From assembly GCA_938015595.1 (NCBI GenBank), contig CALLPI010000016.1, positions 124,001 to 188,000 on the forward strand: a stretch of 64,000 nucleotides of DNA, given 5' to 3'. The position numbers and the translations under genes were made by a program. Under the pieces are notes generated by a model. It ran no database searches. It saw only the letters and a list, made by a program, of their open reading frames with translations, and had not been told where the DNA came from. Shown in pieces: positions 18,147 through 27,484 of the stretch (positions are counted from its first letter, which is position 1; each line of letters opens with the position of its first letter). The DNA is from an uncultured Saprospiraceae bacterium (lineage in GTDB: Bacteria > Bacteroidota > Bacteroidia > Chitinophagales > Saprospiraceae).

Positions 18147-18965
18147 ATGAAAAACAGTAAACTCATCACAACCAGCATTGTCGTATTTATTCTGCTTATG
18201 ATTTTCCTGGTGTTTTCCAATGCCACCTTCCTGACCATTGAAGCCGGCGAGCGCGGGGTGCTATTCCGGCGTTTTGCCGGCGGGCTGGACAAAGAAAATA
18301 TTTACTCGCCTGGGTTCCACGTCATAGCCCCCTGGAACAATATGTACGTATATGACGTGCGAGAGCAGCAACTGGAGGAGGAGATGGAGGTTTTGTCCAG
18401 CAACGGTCTCACCATCAAAGTGGACGTAACCGTACGCGTCAATCCCCGCTACGAAAAGGTAGGCTACCTGCACGAGAAATTCGGAAAGGAATACATCACC
18501 TCGCTGGTGCGCGCCGAAGTGCGCTCCTCAGTACGCAAGGTCATTGGCCGCTTCCAGCCGGAAGAACTGTACTCCTCTCGCCGCGAGGAGGTGCAGCAAA
18601 TGATTCACAAAGACCTCGAAACAAGCCTGGGCAACAACTACGTAGAACTGCGCGCTACGCTCATCCGCGACATCAAACTGCCCGACAAGGTGCGCCTGGC
18701 CATCGAAGACAAAATTGAGGCCGAGCAGAAAGCCCTCAAGTACGAGTACATCCTTGATCAGGAGCGCAAGGAGGCCGAGCGCAAGATCATCGAAGCTGGT
18801 GCCAAGGCCAAAGCCAACCAGATACTCAACGCCAGCCTTACCGCCAACATCCTGCGCGACAAAGGCATAGAAGCCACCCTACAATTGGCCAACTCGCCCA
18901 ACTCCAAGGTGGTTATTGTGGGTAGCGGTACAGACGGCTTGCCGTTGATACTGGGCAACCAGTAG
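18147..18965 (+). CDS. Prohibitin / SPFH (band 7) membrane protein
   Basis: 272 residues: one N-terminal membrane helix (ITTSIVVFILLMIFLVF) followed by an SPFH domain (TIEAGERGVLFRRFAGG...YSPGFHVIAPWN, VDVTVRVNPRYEKVG, ALRDKVR-like segments) and a C-terminal coiled coil rich in Lys, Glu and Ala. Prohibitin-type proteins form large ring complexes that organise membrane microdomains and often protect or regulate membrane proteases. The ATG is preceded by a promoter-like TACTTTTG. Confidence 0.9.
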   Translation: MKNSKLITTSIVVFILLMIFLVFSNATFLTIEAGERGVLFRRFAGGLDKENIYSPGFHVIAPWNNMYVYDVREQQLEEEMEVLSSNGLTIKVDVTVRVNPRYEKVGYLHEKFGKEYITSLVRAEVRSSVRKVIGRFQPEELYSSRREEVQQMIHKDLETSLGNNYVELRATLIRDIKLPDKVRLAIEDKIEAEQKALKYEYILDQERKEAERKIIEAGAKAKANQILNASLTANILRDKGIEATLQLANSPNSKVVIVGSGTDGLPLILGNQ

Positions 18966-19098
18966 CACGATATCCTATGGAAGATGTTGCCTTCTCGAAC
19001 AAGCAAATAAATCCAATAGCGCCTCCGCATTGCGCTCTCACACAGAGATAATGTTGCTGGTTTTGCGCCCCACAAATGCGAGCGGCTGATTTTTTTTC

Positions 19099-19106
19099 TA
19101 TTTTTG
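19099..19106 (+). promoter_or_regulatory. Candidate -7 promoter element (TATTTTTG) for ftsK
   Basis: A TAnnTTTG match 44 bases before the ftsK ATG, within the 185-base gap after the prohibitin gene. No convincing -33 box at the expected spacing. Confidence 0.45.
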
Positions 19107-19150
19107 CCTGCTGAACGCATACACAACATTGTATTTGCGAACGACAAAGC

Positions 19151-21604
19151 ATGGCTAGCAGAAGACGAAATAAAGACCAGTTGATGCTTCAGCTCGGCGT
19201 CAATGACGAGCGGATTCCCAAGTTGATAGGTATATTATGCTGGTTTTTGGCATTTTATATGTTCATCGCATTTTTTTCCTATCTGTTCACCTGGAAAACT
19301 GACCAAAGCGAGGTACTGCGGCTCAACTGGAGCTTATTGTGGCAAAGCGACATTCAGATGGCCAATTGGCTAGGCCGCCTGGGTGCCATTATATCCAATC
19401 TGTTTTTTTACTATGGCGTAGGGCTACCATCCTTCGGAGTAGTGTACTTGCTAATAACCGGCGGCAGGGTGCTCATGCGCCGTCAAGGCTCGGCACAATG
19501 GGTGGTAAAGTTGCGCTGGACGCTTTTGTGGATGGTACTGGCGGCCGTATTCTTGGAGTACATTTTTGGCGATAGGGACTTCCCCTGGGGTGGCGCCGTA
19601 GGGGATACCATTGCCCAGTGGCTTCAAAGCATGTTGGGTGTACTGGGCACAGCTGTGCTGTTTTTGCTCATGATTGTGGGTACCATTACCTGGGTGTTTA
19701 ACCCCAACTACGGGGAAATGACCCCGCGCGACGCCCTACAAGGCATGCGCCAATATCTGGAAGACCTCATCACGGGCCGCCTGTACCAACGACGCCACGC
19801 TGCACGAAGAGTCGCCGAAGTGGAACAGGACGCCGCACAAGCCGCCTACGAGCAGCGCCGGACCAAAGCACAACAACGCGCGGAAAGTGACGCCTCCCAA
19901 CTTGCGCTCGACCTGGAGCAAGCAGTGCGCCAAGAGCCTACACCCCTGCGTCCAGAAAATGCCGAACTGGAAATACAAAGACCTACCCCATCCGACAGTT
20001 TTGCTCCGCCCGACGCCTCCACCTCGGATGCAGCTATCGGCCAGGCTTCTCAGATTGCTCAAGAAAACGCCGACCATAGCGAACCCTACGACCCCACCCT
20101 GGAGCTTTCTTCTTTTGAAAACCCCGTCCTCTCGCTGCTGGAAGACTACTCCGACCAAAAAGTGGAGGTGGACCGAGAAGAGCTGGAGGCCAATAAGGAG
20201 CAAATCATTGAAACCCTACTCAACTACAAGATAGAAATCACAAAAATAAGGGCAACCATCGGCCCTACTGTCACCCTGTATGAAATAGTACCCGCTCCAG
20301 GTGTGCGCATCAGCCGCATCAAAAACCTGGAAGACGATATCGCGCTCAGCCTCTCGGCCCTCGGCATACGCATCATCGCACCCATTCCTGGCAAAGGCAC
20401 CATTGGTATAGAAGTACCCAACAAGAAAAAGCAGATCGTATCTATGAAGGAGGTGCTTCAGTCCGACAAATTTCGCCGGGCCAAGATGGACCTCCCCATC
20501 GCTCTGGGCAAAACCATCTCCAACGAGGTTTTTGTGGCCGACCTGGCCAAAATGCCCCACCTGCTGATGGCCGGTGCTACCGGGCAGGGTAAGTCAGTAG
20601 GCATCAATGCCATTCTCATGTCGCTTTTGTACAAAAAGCACCCCTCACAGATAAAGTTAGTACTTATTGATCCTAAAAAAGTAGAACTCTCGCCCTACAG
20701 CAAGCTCGAAAGCCACTACCTGGCATTCTTGCCTGGGCAAGAAGAACCCATCGTAACGGAGACCAACAAAGTCATCCACACCCTGCAGTCGCTCACTATG
20801 GAAATGGATGACCGCTACAACTTGCTCAAAAAGGCCGGCGCCCGCAATATCCGAGAGTACAATGAAAAATTTGTACTGCGCCAGCTCAACCCCCACAAAG
20901 GTCACCGATTCCTGCCCTTTATTGTACTGGTCATTGATGAATTTGCCGACCTAATCATGACTGCCGGCAAAGAAGTGGAACTACCCATTGGCCGGCTGGC
21001 TCAGTTAGCACGCGCTGTGGGTATTCACCTCATTATAGCCACCCAGCGCCCCTCAGTCAATATCATTACCGGCGTCATCAAAGCCAACTTCCCGGCACGC
21101 ATCGCTTTCAAGGTATCGGCCAAAGTGGACAGCCGCACCATCATGGATGCCGGCGGCGCAGACCAACTTATTGGCCGGGGGGACATGCTCCTGTCAGTTG
21201 GCGGCGACATTGTGCGCATACAGTGCGCATTCGTGGACACGCCAGAAGTAGAGCGCGTGGTAGACTTTATACACCAGCAACCCGGATACCCCGAACCATA
21301 CTATCTACCTGAGTACCGAGGCGATGAAGGCGAAAACCTGACTACCGCCAGCGGCCCGCTTCGCTATGCCGACCTGGACGAAATGTTTGAAGATGCCGCA
21401 CGCCTCATTGTGCAAACCCAGCACGGCTCCACCTCCATGATTCAGCGCCGTCTCAAGTTGGGCTACAACCGCGCCGGCCGCCTCATGGACCAACTGGAAT
21501 CTACCGGCGTGGTTGGCCCCGCCGATGGCAGTAAAGCCCGCGAAGTACTCATCTACGATGAAATAGAGCTTAATCGCTTTCTGGAAGATTTGAAAAGGCG
21601 ATGA
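19151..21604 (+). CDS. ftsK: DNA translocase FtsK/SpoIIIE
   Basis: 817 residues. Four to five membrane helices fill residues 25-185, followed by an acidic, proline-rich linker (about 210-320). The RecA-like motor has Walker A GATGQGKS at residues 475-482 and Walker B VLVIDEFADL near 593-600. The C-terminal winged-helix gamma domain (STSMIQRRLKLGYNRAGRLMDQLE) reads chromosome polarity. It couples chromosome dimer resolution and segregation to cell division. The linker is short compared with E. coli FtsK. It is followed 47 bases later by a membrane adenylate cyclase gene in the same direction. Confidence 0.97.
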   Translation: MASRRRNKDQLMLQLGVNDERIPKLIGILCWFLAFYMFIAFFSYLFTWKTDQSEVLRLNWSLLWQSDIQMANWLGRLGAIISNLFFYYGVGLPSFGVVYLLITGGRVLMRRQGSAQWVVKLRWTLLWMVLAAVFLEYIFGDRDFPWGGAVGDTIAQWLQSMLGVLGTAVLFLLMIVGTITWVFNPNYGEMTPRDALQGMRQYLEDLITGRLYQRRHAARRVAEVEQDAAQAAYEQRRTKAQQRAESDASQLALDLEQAVRQEPTPLRPENAELEIQRPTPSDSFAPPDASTSDAAIGQASQIAQENADHSEPYDPTLELSSFENPVLSLLEDYSDQKVEVDREELEANKEQIIETLLNYKIEITKIRATIGPTVTLYEIVPAPGVRISRIKNLEDDIALSLSALGIRIIAPIPGKGTIGIEVPNKKKQIVSMKEVLQSDKFRRAKMDLPIALGKTISNEVFVADLAKMPHLLMAGATGQGKSVGINAILMSLLYKKHPSQIKLVLIDPKKVELSPYSKLESHYLAFLPGQEEPIVTETNKVIHTLQSLTMEMDDRYNLLKKAGARNIREYNEKFVLRQLNPHKGHRFLPFIVLVIDEFADLIMTAGKEVELPIGRLAQLARAVGIHLIIATQRPSVNIITGVIKANFPARIAFKVSAKVDSRTIMDAGGADQLIGRGDMLLSVGGDIVRIQCAFVDTPEVERVVDFIHQQPGYPEPYYLPEYRGDEGENLTTASGPLRYADLDEMFEDAARLIVQTQHGSTSMIQRRLKLGYNRAGRLMDQLESTGVVGPADGSKAREVLIYDEIELNRFLEDLKRR

Positions 21605-21651
21605 AGCCTTGTTATTGTAACCACATCCATTAACTCGCCGACACCGCCGCC

Positions 21652-23310
21652 ATGATGCGCTTGTTCCTCTTACTCTTTGCCTACTTCTTTGCCGCAGAGC
21701 TGTACGCCCAGACGCTGGAAGACCTCCAACGCGAATTGCAGCAGGCTACTACGGCCAAAGACCGCATGGTCATTCACTTCCAAATAGCCGAAGCCCACCT
21801 CAAGGCCAGTGAGCGCGACAAGGCCATTGCTTCTGCCAAAACCGCCCATCAACTTGCCGTAGAGCAAAATAACAGCAGTTTTGCCGCCCGCTCGGCTTTC
21901 TTCATCGCTGACTTGTACGAGCGCTTGCGCAACGACACCAACGCCGAAGTATGGTACAAAACCTGCCTCAGCTTTGCCAAAGCCGCCGGCGACTCTGACC
22001 TCATCATCCAAAGCGTGAAGCGCCGCAGTAAAATTGCCACCAAAGATGGCAACTACCGCCGTGCCTACGACATCAATCAGGAAGCTTTTGACTACTTCAG
22101 CAGTAAGGGCACCAGTATCTCAGATCTCGAAGGTAAGTTTGAAATTCAGAAATCAGTGATTGACCGCGAAAAGAAGGCCCTCCTTGACGAGAAAACTCGC
22201 CTGGAACGCGAAATCGCTAACCTGGCTAAAGAGCGCGACCAACTCAGCACCGACAAAAGCCAACTGGAAACCCGCCAGCAAGAACTCGTACAACAAAAAG
22301 CCAAAGTAGAGGAGCAGATTACCCAAAAAGAGGAAGCGCTAAAATCAGCTGCCGAAGAAAAGCGCAAAGTAGAAGAAATCGCTGTGCAAAAAGAAGCAGA
22401 ACTCAGAAACCTCTCGCGCGAAAAACTCATCCAGCAAGCTGCCCTCAATGAAGCCAAACGCTTGCAAGCCGAAACAGAACTGCTGGTACAACAGGAAAAA
22501 ACCCTGCGCGAACGCGAAAAGGCCCAGACTCGTCTTACTGCCATTGCTGGTGGCCTGGCCGTTTTGTTCTTGCTCATCCTCTATGTGCTAGGACGACGCT
22601 CCAAGGCACGCATTGAGCGGCAAAAAAAACTGGTGGAACTGGAACGCGAGCGCTCCGACGAATTGTTGTTCAACATCCTGCCCAAAACCATTGGCGAAGA
22701 ACTCAAAGAGTACGGCAAAGCTCGCGCCCGCAAGTTTGACCAAGTCTCAGTGCTGTTTAGTGATTTCAAGAACTTCACCAAAATTTCCGAAGCCCTCAGC
22801 CCCGAAGAACTCGTTGAGGAGATTGACCGCTGCTTCAAAGGCTTTGATTTTATCATTTCACAGTATCCGGAAATTGAAAAAATCAAAACCATCGGCGACG
22901 CCTACATGTGCGCCTGCGGGCTGAACGGTGACAATACCATGCCTGACAATCTCATCCGCGCCGCTATAGAGATGCAGGAGTTTCTCCAAGAGCAAAAACT
23001 GGAGCGCATGCGCCTGGGCAAACCCTACTTTGAAGCTCGCATCGGCATACACACTGGCCCAGTGGTGGCAGGAGTAGTGGGTGTCAACAAATTTGCTTAT
23101 GACATCTGGGGCGATACCGTCAACATTGCTTCCCGTATGGAATCCCAGTGCGAGGAAGGCCGCATTAATATTTCGGAGTCCACCTATAATCTGGTGCGCT
23201 ACACCTTTGAATGCAGCTACCGCGGCAAATTGGAAGCCAAAAACAAAGGCGCCATTGACATGTACTACGTGGAAAGGGAATTTGCTACCGCAATGCCTTA
23301 CGTTGGCTGA
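21652..23310 (+). CDS. Membrane-anchored class III adenylate cyclase with helical repeats and coiled coil
   Basis: 552 residues. Signal peptide (1-19), TPR-like helical repeats (about 25-165), a long coiled coil (about 170-295), one membrane helix (AIAGGLAVLFLLILYVLG, near 300-318), a signalling helix (LLFNILPKTIGEELKEYG) and a class III cyclase domain. Metal-binding Asp371 and Asp416, the adenine-selecting pair Lys412/Asp484, and the transition-state residues Asn491 and Arg495 are all present, so it should make cAMP rather than cGMP. The sensor part would be periplasmic and the cyclase cytoplasmic. No cAMP receptor is nearby. Confidence 0.9.
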   Translation: MMRLFLLLFAYFFAAELYAQTLEDLQRELQQATTAKDRMVIHFQIAEAHLKASERDKAIASAKTAHQLAVEQNNSSFAARSAFFIADLYERLRNDTNAEVWYKTCLSFAKAAGDSDLIIQSVKRRSKIATKDGNYRRAYDINQEAFDYFSSKGTSISDLEGKFEIQKSVIDREKKALLDEKTRLEREIANLAKERDQLSTDKSQLETRQQELVQQKAKVEEQITQKEEALKSAAEEKRKVEEIAVQKEAELRNLSREKLIQQAALNEAKRLQAETELLVQQEKTLREREKAQTRLTAIAGGLAVLFLLILYVLGRRSKARIERQKKLVELERERSDELLFNILPKTIGEELKEYGKARARKFDQVSVLFSDFKNFTKISEALSPEELVEEIDRCFKGFDFIISQYPEIEKIKTIGDAYMCACGLNGDNTMPDNLIRAAIEMQEFLQEQKLERMRLGKPYFEARIGIHTGPVVAGVVGVNKFAYDIWGDTVNIASRMESQCEEGRINISESTYNLVRYTFECSYRGKLEAKNKGAIDMYYVEREFATAMPYVG

Positions 23311-23328
23311 TAATCAATTGCCCATGCC

Positions 23329-24534
23329 ATGCTCACTGTTTTGCAAGCTGCCGAAATCGTACTCCAGCACGCACTGCCCCCGGAATCTGAAACGGTATCG
23401 CTGGACAAGGCCCTGCACCGCGTGCTACGCGAACCCCTGATAGCCGACCGCGACTTCCCGCCGTTCGACCGCGTGTCTATGGATGGTATTGCCATTGCTT
23501 ATCAAGTCTTTGCTCGTGGGCAACGCACTTTCGCTATAGAAGGCATACAGGCTGCCGGCACGCCCCCGCAAACTCTGACAAATCCCAACACCGCAGTAGA
23601 AGTAATGACCGGCGCCACACTACCCATTGGTACGGATACGGTGATTCGCTACGAAGACCTGAAGATAGCGCAGGGCACAGCGATGATACAAACAGAGGAT
23701 GTCAGGCCTGGCCAAAACGTACATCCGCGCGCGCACGACCGCCGCGCCGGAGACATCATTGTGCCAGCCGGCAAACAAATTGGTGCAGCGGAAATCGGCG
23801 TAGCTGCCACCATCGGCAAGCACATGCTCGAAGTGGCACGCCTGCCCAGGGTAGCCATCGTCACCACTGGCGATGAACTGGTGCGCATACAAGACACACC
23901 CTTACCTCATCAGATTCGCATGTCGAACGCCCATGCGCTTCAGGCCTTACTGGCTCCCTGGGGTATTCATGCAGCGCATCTGCACTTGCCCGACGATCTG
24001 AAAGCTACCCAACAAGCGCTTGAAGCCACCTTGCCTCACACGGATGTCTTCTTGCTGAGCGGGGGTGTTTCGGCAGGCAAGTACGACTATGTACCGCAGG
24101 CACTGGAGAATATGGGGTTCAAGCAATTGTTTTACAAGGTGTTGCAGCGCCCGGGCAAGCCATTTTGGTTTGGCGAACGGCACAGGCGGCAAGTTGTGTT
24201 TGCCTTGCCGGGCAACCCTGTATCGGCGTTTCTGAATACCTTGCGCTATGTCATTCCCTGGTTGCGGCGCTCCCTCGGCATGCCCGATGCGCCTACACCA
24301 AAAGCCTCGCTGGCAACGCCTTTTGTATTCAAACCCTCTCTGACGTACTTCCTGCAAGTGCGCCTCCAAATCAATGAGCAAGGCCAACTCTTGGCCTGGC
24401 CGGTGGCTGGTAAAGGTTCCGGTGACTTGGCCAACCTGGCCGATGCCGACGCATTCCTGGAGTTGCCTTTAGAGCGCTCCCAGTTTGAAGTGGGTGAAGT
24501 TTTTCCACTCTGGCTTTATCGGTATGGGATATAG
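23329..24534 (+). CDS. moeA: Molybdopterin molybdotransferase MoeA
   Basis: 401 residues with MoeA blocks: PPFDRVSMDGIAI, VEVMTGATLPIGTDTVIRYED, VAIVTTGDELV, LSGGVSAGKYDYVP and the ALPGNPVSAF motif. It inserts molybdate into adenylylated molybdopterin. No other molybdenum cofactor gene or molybdoenzyme is in the window. It starts 18 bases after the cyclase stop codon. Downstream is a decay zone. Confidence 0.95.
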   Translation: MLTVLQAAEIVLQHALPPESETVSLDKALHRVLREPLIADRDFPPFDRVSMDGIAIAYQVFARGQRTFAIEGIQAAGTPPQTLTNPNTAVEVMTGATLPIGTDTVIRYEDLKIAQGTAMIQTEDVRPGQNVHPRAHDRRAGDIIVPAGKQIGAAEIGVAATIGKHMLEVARLPRVAIVTTGDELVRIQDTPLPHQIRMSNAHALQALLAPWGIHAAHLHLPDDLKATQQALEATLPHTDVFLLSGGVSAGKYDYVPQALENMGFKQLFYKVLQRPGKPFWFGERHRRQVVFALPGNPVSAFLNTLRYVIPWLRRSLGMPDAPTPKASLATPFVFKPSLTYFLQVRLQINEQGQLLAWPVAGKGSGDLANLADADAFLELPLERSQFEVGEVFPLWLYRYGI

Positions 24535-24589
24535 CCGGATTGCACACGCTAATGCACCCAGGTATTACCTTGAAGGCCTGAAGCGCTGC

Positions 24590-24800
24590 GCACTCATCGC
24601 CTCCGCTGCCTACCACTCAATATTCCACGTCTGGCTAGACAACCGCCCCCCATGCTCATCGCAGACTTGTTTAAGTGCGCCACCAAGCCTCGTAGGGGCA
24701 TTTGCGTCAGATTTGCTTCAGGGCGGCTTCCACTGGCTGGTCTAGCTTGAACTCTAGTATGTACACCCGCTGCGAGGTAGAGGCCATCCAGAGCACTGGC
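24590..24800 (-). pseudogene. Remnant of PD-(D/E)XK nuclease-domain protein (DUF1703 type)
   Basis: On the minus strand, broken reading frames give VYILEFKLDQPVEAALKQI followed by a stop (near 24709), and further on LSSQTWNIEW followed by a stop. The EFKLD core with a preceding beta strand, then a helix ending QI, then a (S/D)xxTRNI-EW-like end are the C-terminal pieces of AAA-ATPase-like proteins with a PD-(D/E)XK domain that are common in Bacteroidota. Several frameshifts and stops make it dead. The assignment is from motif memory only. Confidence 0.5.
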
Positions 24801-24913
24801 ATACAAGGTGATGTCTAGCGCAGCACGGACCAATAATGAGCGCATCGGATATCATCTGGCGCATCAGGATGGGGCTATAGATTAGCATCTTTTACTTATA
24901 ATAAACTCAATCA

Positions 24914-24945
24914 TTTGCACGATAACAAAATAATTCGTACCTTTG
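24914..24945 (+). promoter_or_regulatory. Full Bacteroidota promoter, now in front of a dead gene
   Basis: TTTG at 24914-24917, a 20-base spacer and TACCTTTG at 24938-24945 match the consensus TTTG-N19-21-TAnnTTTG, the most complete match in the window. Downstream lies only the truncated gene at about 25100. Confidence 0.6.
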
Positions 24946-25109
24946 CCTCACGCAATTGAATCGTTGCTTTCTAACACCTCGCTTTCATAGCTCCCAAAGC
25001 CGATGTAAGAGAAAGAACAGAAACGCAAGTGCCTGTTGGTCCTTGTCGTGTGTGTTACTTGTTTGTTTTGCTATGCTTGTACAACGCCATAGTTGGCGGT
25101 AATGCTAAA

Positions 25110-25415
25110 AAACAACGAAAATTGGAACAATTAATAACAAGTATCTATCAGACATTAGAAGGCTATCGGGCAGACGAGAACAAACCTCTTGTTCGTATGA
25201 CTACTGACAGAATTAGAAATTGGGTTAATCAGTTTGACAATGACTTGTGCGTCCCAAATCTTACTAAGCTTGATAATACCTTTTCAAGAAAAGGTATTTT
25301 TCAAAATCAAAAGTTAAGAGTTTCTTAGACAAAAGTTACCCAAGTGTTTACTAAGGATTTTAATTTAAATAGTGCTGATGAATGTCTGAAAAACTTAAAC
25401 TTTCGTAACTATTCA
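25110..25415 (+). pseudogene. Truncated gene, probable N-terminal part of a phosphoribosyltransferase-like (PRTase-CE) protein
   Basis: The frame reads KLEQLITSIYQTLEGYRADENK ... RIRNWVNQFDND up to a stop at 25326, and, after that stop, KDFNLNSADECLKNLNF in another frame. The IRNWVNQFD and LTKDF-x-FNS blocks recall the helical N-terminal domain of PRTase-CE proteins found in conflict and defence gene sets. The rest of the gene is missing and the IS66 remnant begins where it breaks off. AT-rich compared with the neighbouring housekeeping genes. The identification is tentative. Confidence 0.35.
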
Positions 25416-25835
25416 GCATATTCCGAGCTTACATGACGGCAAATTGCCGTTAAACATTCTCGCAAGTTCATTGAAAGGATTGAGGTTTTGTTTTCTAAGC
25501 GTTGAAATAACGCCATTAATCCGGCATATACCTGTGCTCCTTTCAGGGTGCAGAAACAGCCGGCCACCTTCCACTTGGTCTTAGCAGGACGAACATCCCG
25601 CTCAGCAAGATTATTGGCGAAGGGGTGGCTCGTGGGCGTAATAGCCCCGTTTTCTGTGCGCGAACTGGCAGGTAAAGGCTTCGTTGAGCAGTGCGGAGAA
25701 CAGGTCGCCGAACAGGATGTCTTTATTTTCAATGGAGAGGCAACCGTTCTGATACAAAAGGGTGACAAGCGACTTTGCCATTCTGAAAAGAAGCACATAC
25801 CGCCAACACGGGTTTTGCGTCAGGTGGAGTGACAC
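25409..25835 (-). pseudogene. IS66 family transposase remnant (C-terminal part)
   Basis: The minus-strand frame contains HPFANNLAERDVRPAKTKWK and then VAGCFCTLKGAQVYAGL, the conserved C-terminal catalytic block of IS66 transposases (NN-AER-RP-K, with the catalytic Glu), running to a stop at 25409. Upstream of about 25640 the similarity continues poorly and in shifted frames, and the N-terminal two-thirds is absent. It is therefore an inactive fragment. Its 3' end is also found, diverged, at about 32828-32880. Confidence 0.8.
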
Positions 25836-26011
25836 TTAGGCAAGCTCAGTGCGTTGCGTGCAAACTTGGAGCTTTGTGCTTCTATTCAAGTTCAGTGCAG
25901 GTTGACGTTTTGTGCTCCGAAACCCGCCCGAACGCAAAGCCCGAAACCGTTCTTTTGGCCCTACAATACTAAAAAATTCACACTGTAAACCCTTTTGAAG
26001 TTGGTTTTTGC

Positions 26012-26055
26012 AGCAGCCTTTTATGGTTTATCCCATAGAGGCTGCTTTTGTTTTA
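26012..26055 (+). terminator. Terminator-like hairpin upstream of the symporter gene
   Basis: Perfect 8-bp arms (AGCAGCCT at 26012-26019 and its complement at 26039-26046) followed by TTTGTTTT. It ends about 32 bases before the symporter ATG, so it either ends a transcript from the decay zone or belongs to the symporter leader. Confidence 0.6.
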
Positions 26056-26086
26056 GAAGAAATGCTTTTTTTTGCGTCAAAAAGGA

Positions 26087-27469
26087 ATGCTCCTCTTCTT
26101 CATCGGGTTATACCTTTTAACCACTATTGCCATTGGCTGGTGGGCATCCCGAAGGGTAAAGAACACGCAAGACTTCGTAATGGCGGGCAGGCAATTGCCG
26201 CTGTTTATTGCTGGCTCGGCTATGTTTGCCACTTGGTTTGGTTCCGAGACTATCATGGGAGCACCCTCCCGCTTTGTAGAGGATGGCTTGCTAGGCGTTA
26301 TGGAAGACCCCTTTGGCGCAGCGCTCTGCCTGATACTCATTGGAGCATTTTACGCACGGCGTTTTTATAGGATGAACATTCTGACCTTTGTGGACTTCTT
26401 CCGCATTCGCTACAGCCGCGCCACAGAACTTACTTCGGCTATTCTGATTATCCCTTCATACTTTGGCTGGATAGCCGCTCAGCTAGTGGCCATGGCGGTG
26501 GTGCTAGCTACCATCACGCCCGTACCTTTTTACTGGGGCATTATGCTGTGCGCTTTTGTTGTGGTATTCTATACGTACATTGGGGGTATGTGGGCTATCT
26601 CCATCTCCGACTTCATGCAAACCATCATCATCATTATTGGCTTAGTCACATTAGCCTTTTCTATAGGCAAGGCAGCCGGCGGCATAGGCAAGGTAGTAGC
26701 TGCTGCGCCTGCTGGGTTTTTCCGTTTTTTCCCTCAAGGCGATTTTAACAGTGTAGCGCACTACATAGCTGCCTGGATCACCATAGGACTCGGCTCCATA
26801 CCACAACAGGATGTATTTCAGCGGGTAATGTCGGCCAAGGATGCCAAAACTTCTGTGCGCGCCTCCTACATAGGCGGCCTGATGTACCTCAGTATCGGTT
26901 TTATTCCGTTGTTTATAGCCCTGGCAGGCCGCATGGTGTATTCAGAAATGCAACACGCCGATGCGCAGATGATGGTACCTGCCATGGTATTGCGCCATAG
27001 CAGCGCCTGGACACAAGTGCTGTTTTTTGGCGCTTTGCTCTCTGCTATTCTGAGCACCACTTCAGCAGCCATGCTGGCACCAGCTACTATTATTGGCGAA
27101 AATCTGGTGCGGCCTTATTTCAAGAGTATCAGCGACAAAGGCCTGCTGCACATCATGCGGCTATCAGTAGTGGGCGTGGCTGCCGTATCGGCTGTCATGG
27201 CTTCTATGTCAGGCAATATTTATGAGTTGGTCGGGCAATCCTCGGCTTTCAGCCTGGTGTCTCTGTTTTTTCCGCTCACACTGGGCATGTACTGGAAGCG
27301 AGCTTCTACCGTAGGAGCGTTGGCCTCAATGATCATCGGATTGGGGGTGTGGCTTTTTTTCGAAATAGCAGGTAGCAGTTTGCCCAGTCTGTTGTATGGT
27401 ACTGTAGCCGGCTTGGTCGTAATGGTGGCAGGAAGCTTAATCTGGCCAGACAAGGTGAGGAAAATCTGA
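26087..27469 (+). CDS. Sodium:solute symporter family transporter
   Basis: 460 residues with 12-13 membrane helices. The N-terminus FFIGLYLLTTIAIGWWASRRVKNTQDFVMAGR and the ATWFGSETIMGAPS block, then GSIPQQDVFQRVMSAKDAKT, are characteristic of the SSS family (LeuT fold, Na+-coupled uptake of sugars, amino acids, vitamins or urea). The substrate cannot be read from sequence. The ATG at 26087 follows AAAAAGGA; the TTG at 26072 is less likely. A terminator-like hairpin lies just upstream. It is convergent with murF-alr. Confidence 0.9.
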   Translation: MLLFFIGLYLLTTIAIGWWASRRVKNTQDFVMAGRQLPLFIAGSAMFATWFGSETIMGAPSRFVEDGLLGVMEDPFGAALCLILIGAFYARRFYRMNILTFVDFFRIRYSRATELTSAILIIPSYFGWIAAQLVAMAVVLATITPVPFYWGIMLCAFVVVFYTYIGGMWAISISDFMQTIIIIIGLVTLAFSIGKAAGGIGKVVAAAPAGFFRFFPQGDFNSVAHYIAAWITIGLGSIPQQDVFQRVMSAKDAKTSVRASYIGGLMYLSIGFIPLFIALAGRMVYSEMQHADAQMMVPAMVLRHSSAWTQVLFFGALLSAILSTTSAAMLAPATIIGENLVRPYFKSISDKGLLHIMRLSVVGVAAVSAVMASMSGNIYELVGQSSAFSLVSLFFPLTLGMYWKRASTVGALASMIIGLGVWLFFEIAGSSLPSLLYGTVAGLVVMVAGSLIWPDKVRKI

Positions 27470-27484
27470 GCACATGGGGTGCTT

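Noticed and set aside
22146-22577. Ser/Cys-rich minus-strand frame opposite the cyclase coiled coil
   Set aside because: It arises from repeated Lys/Glu/Gln codons of the coiled coil read in reverse; no start signal or homology.
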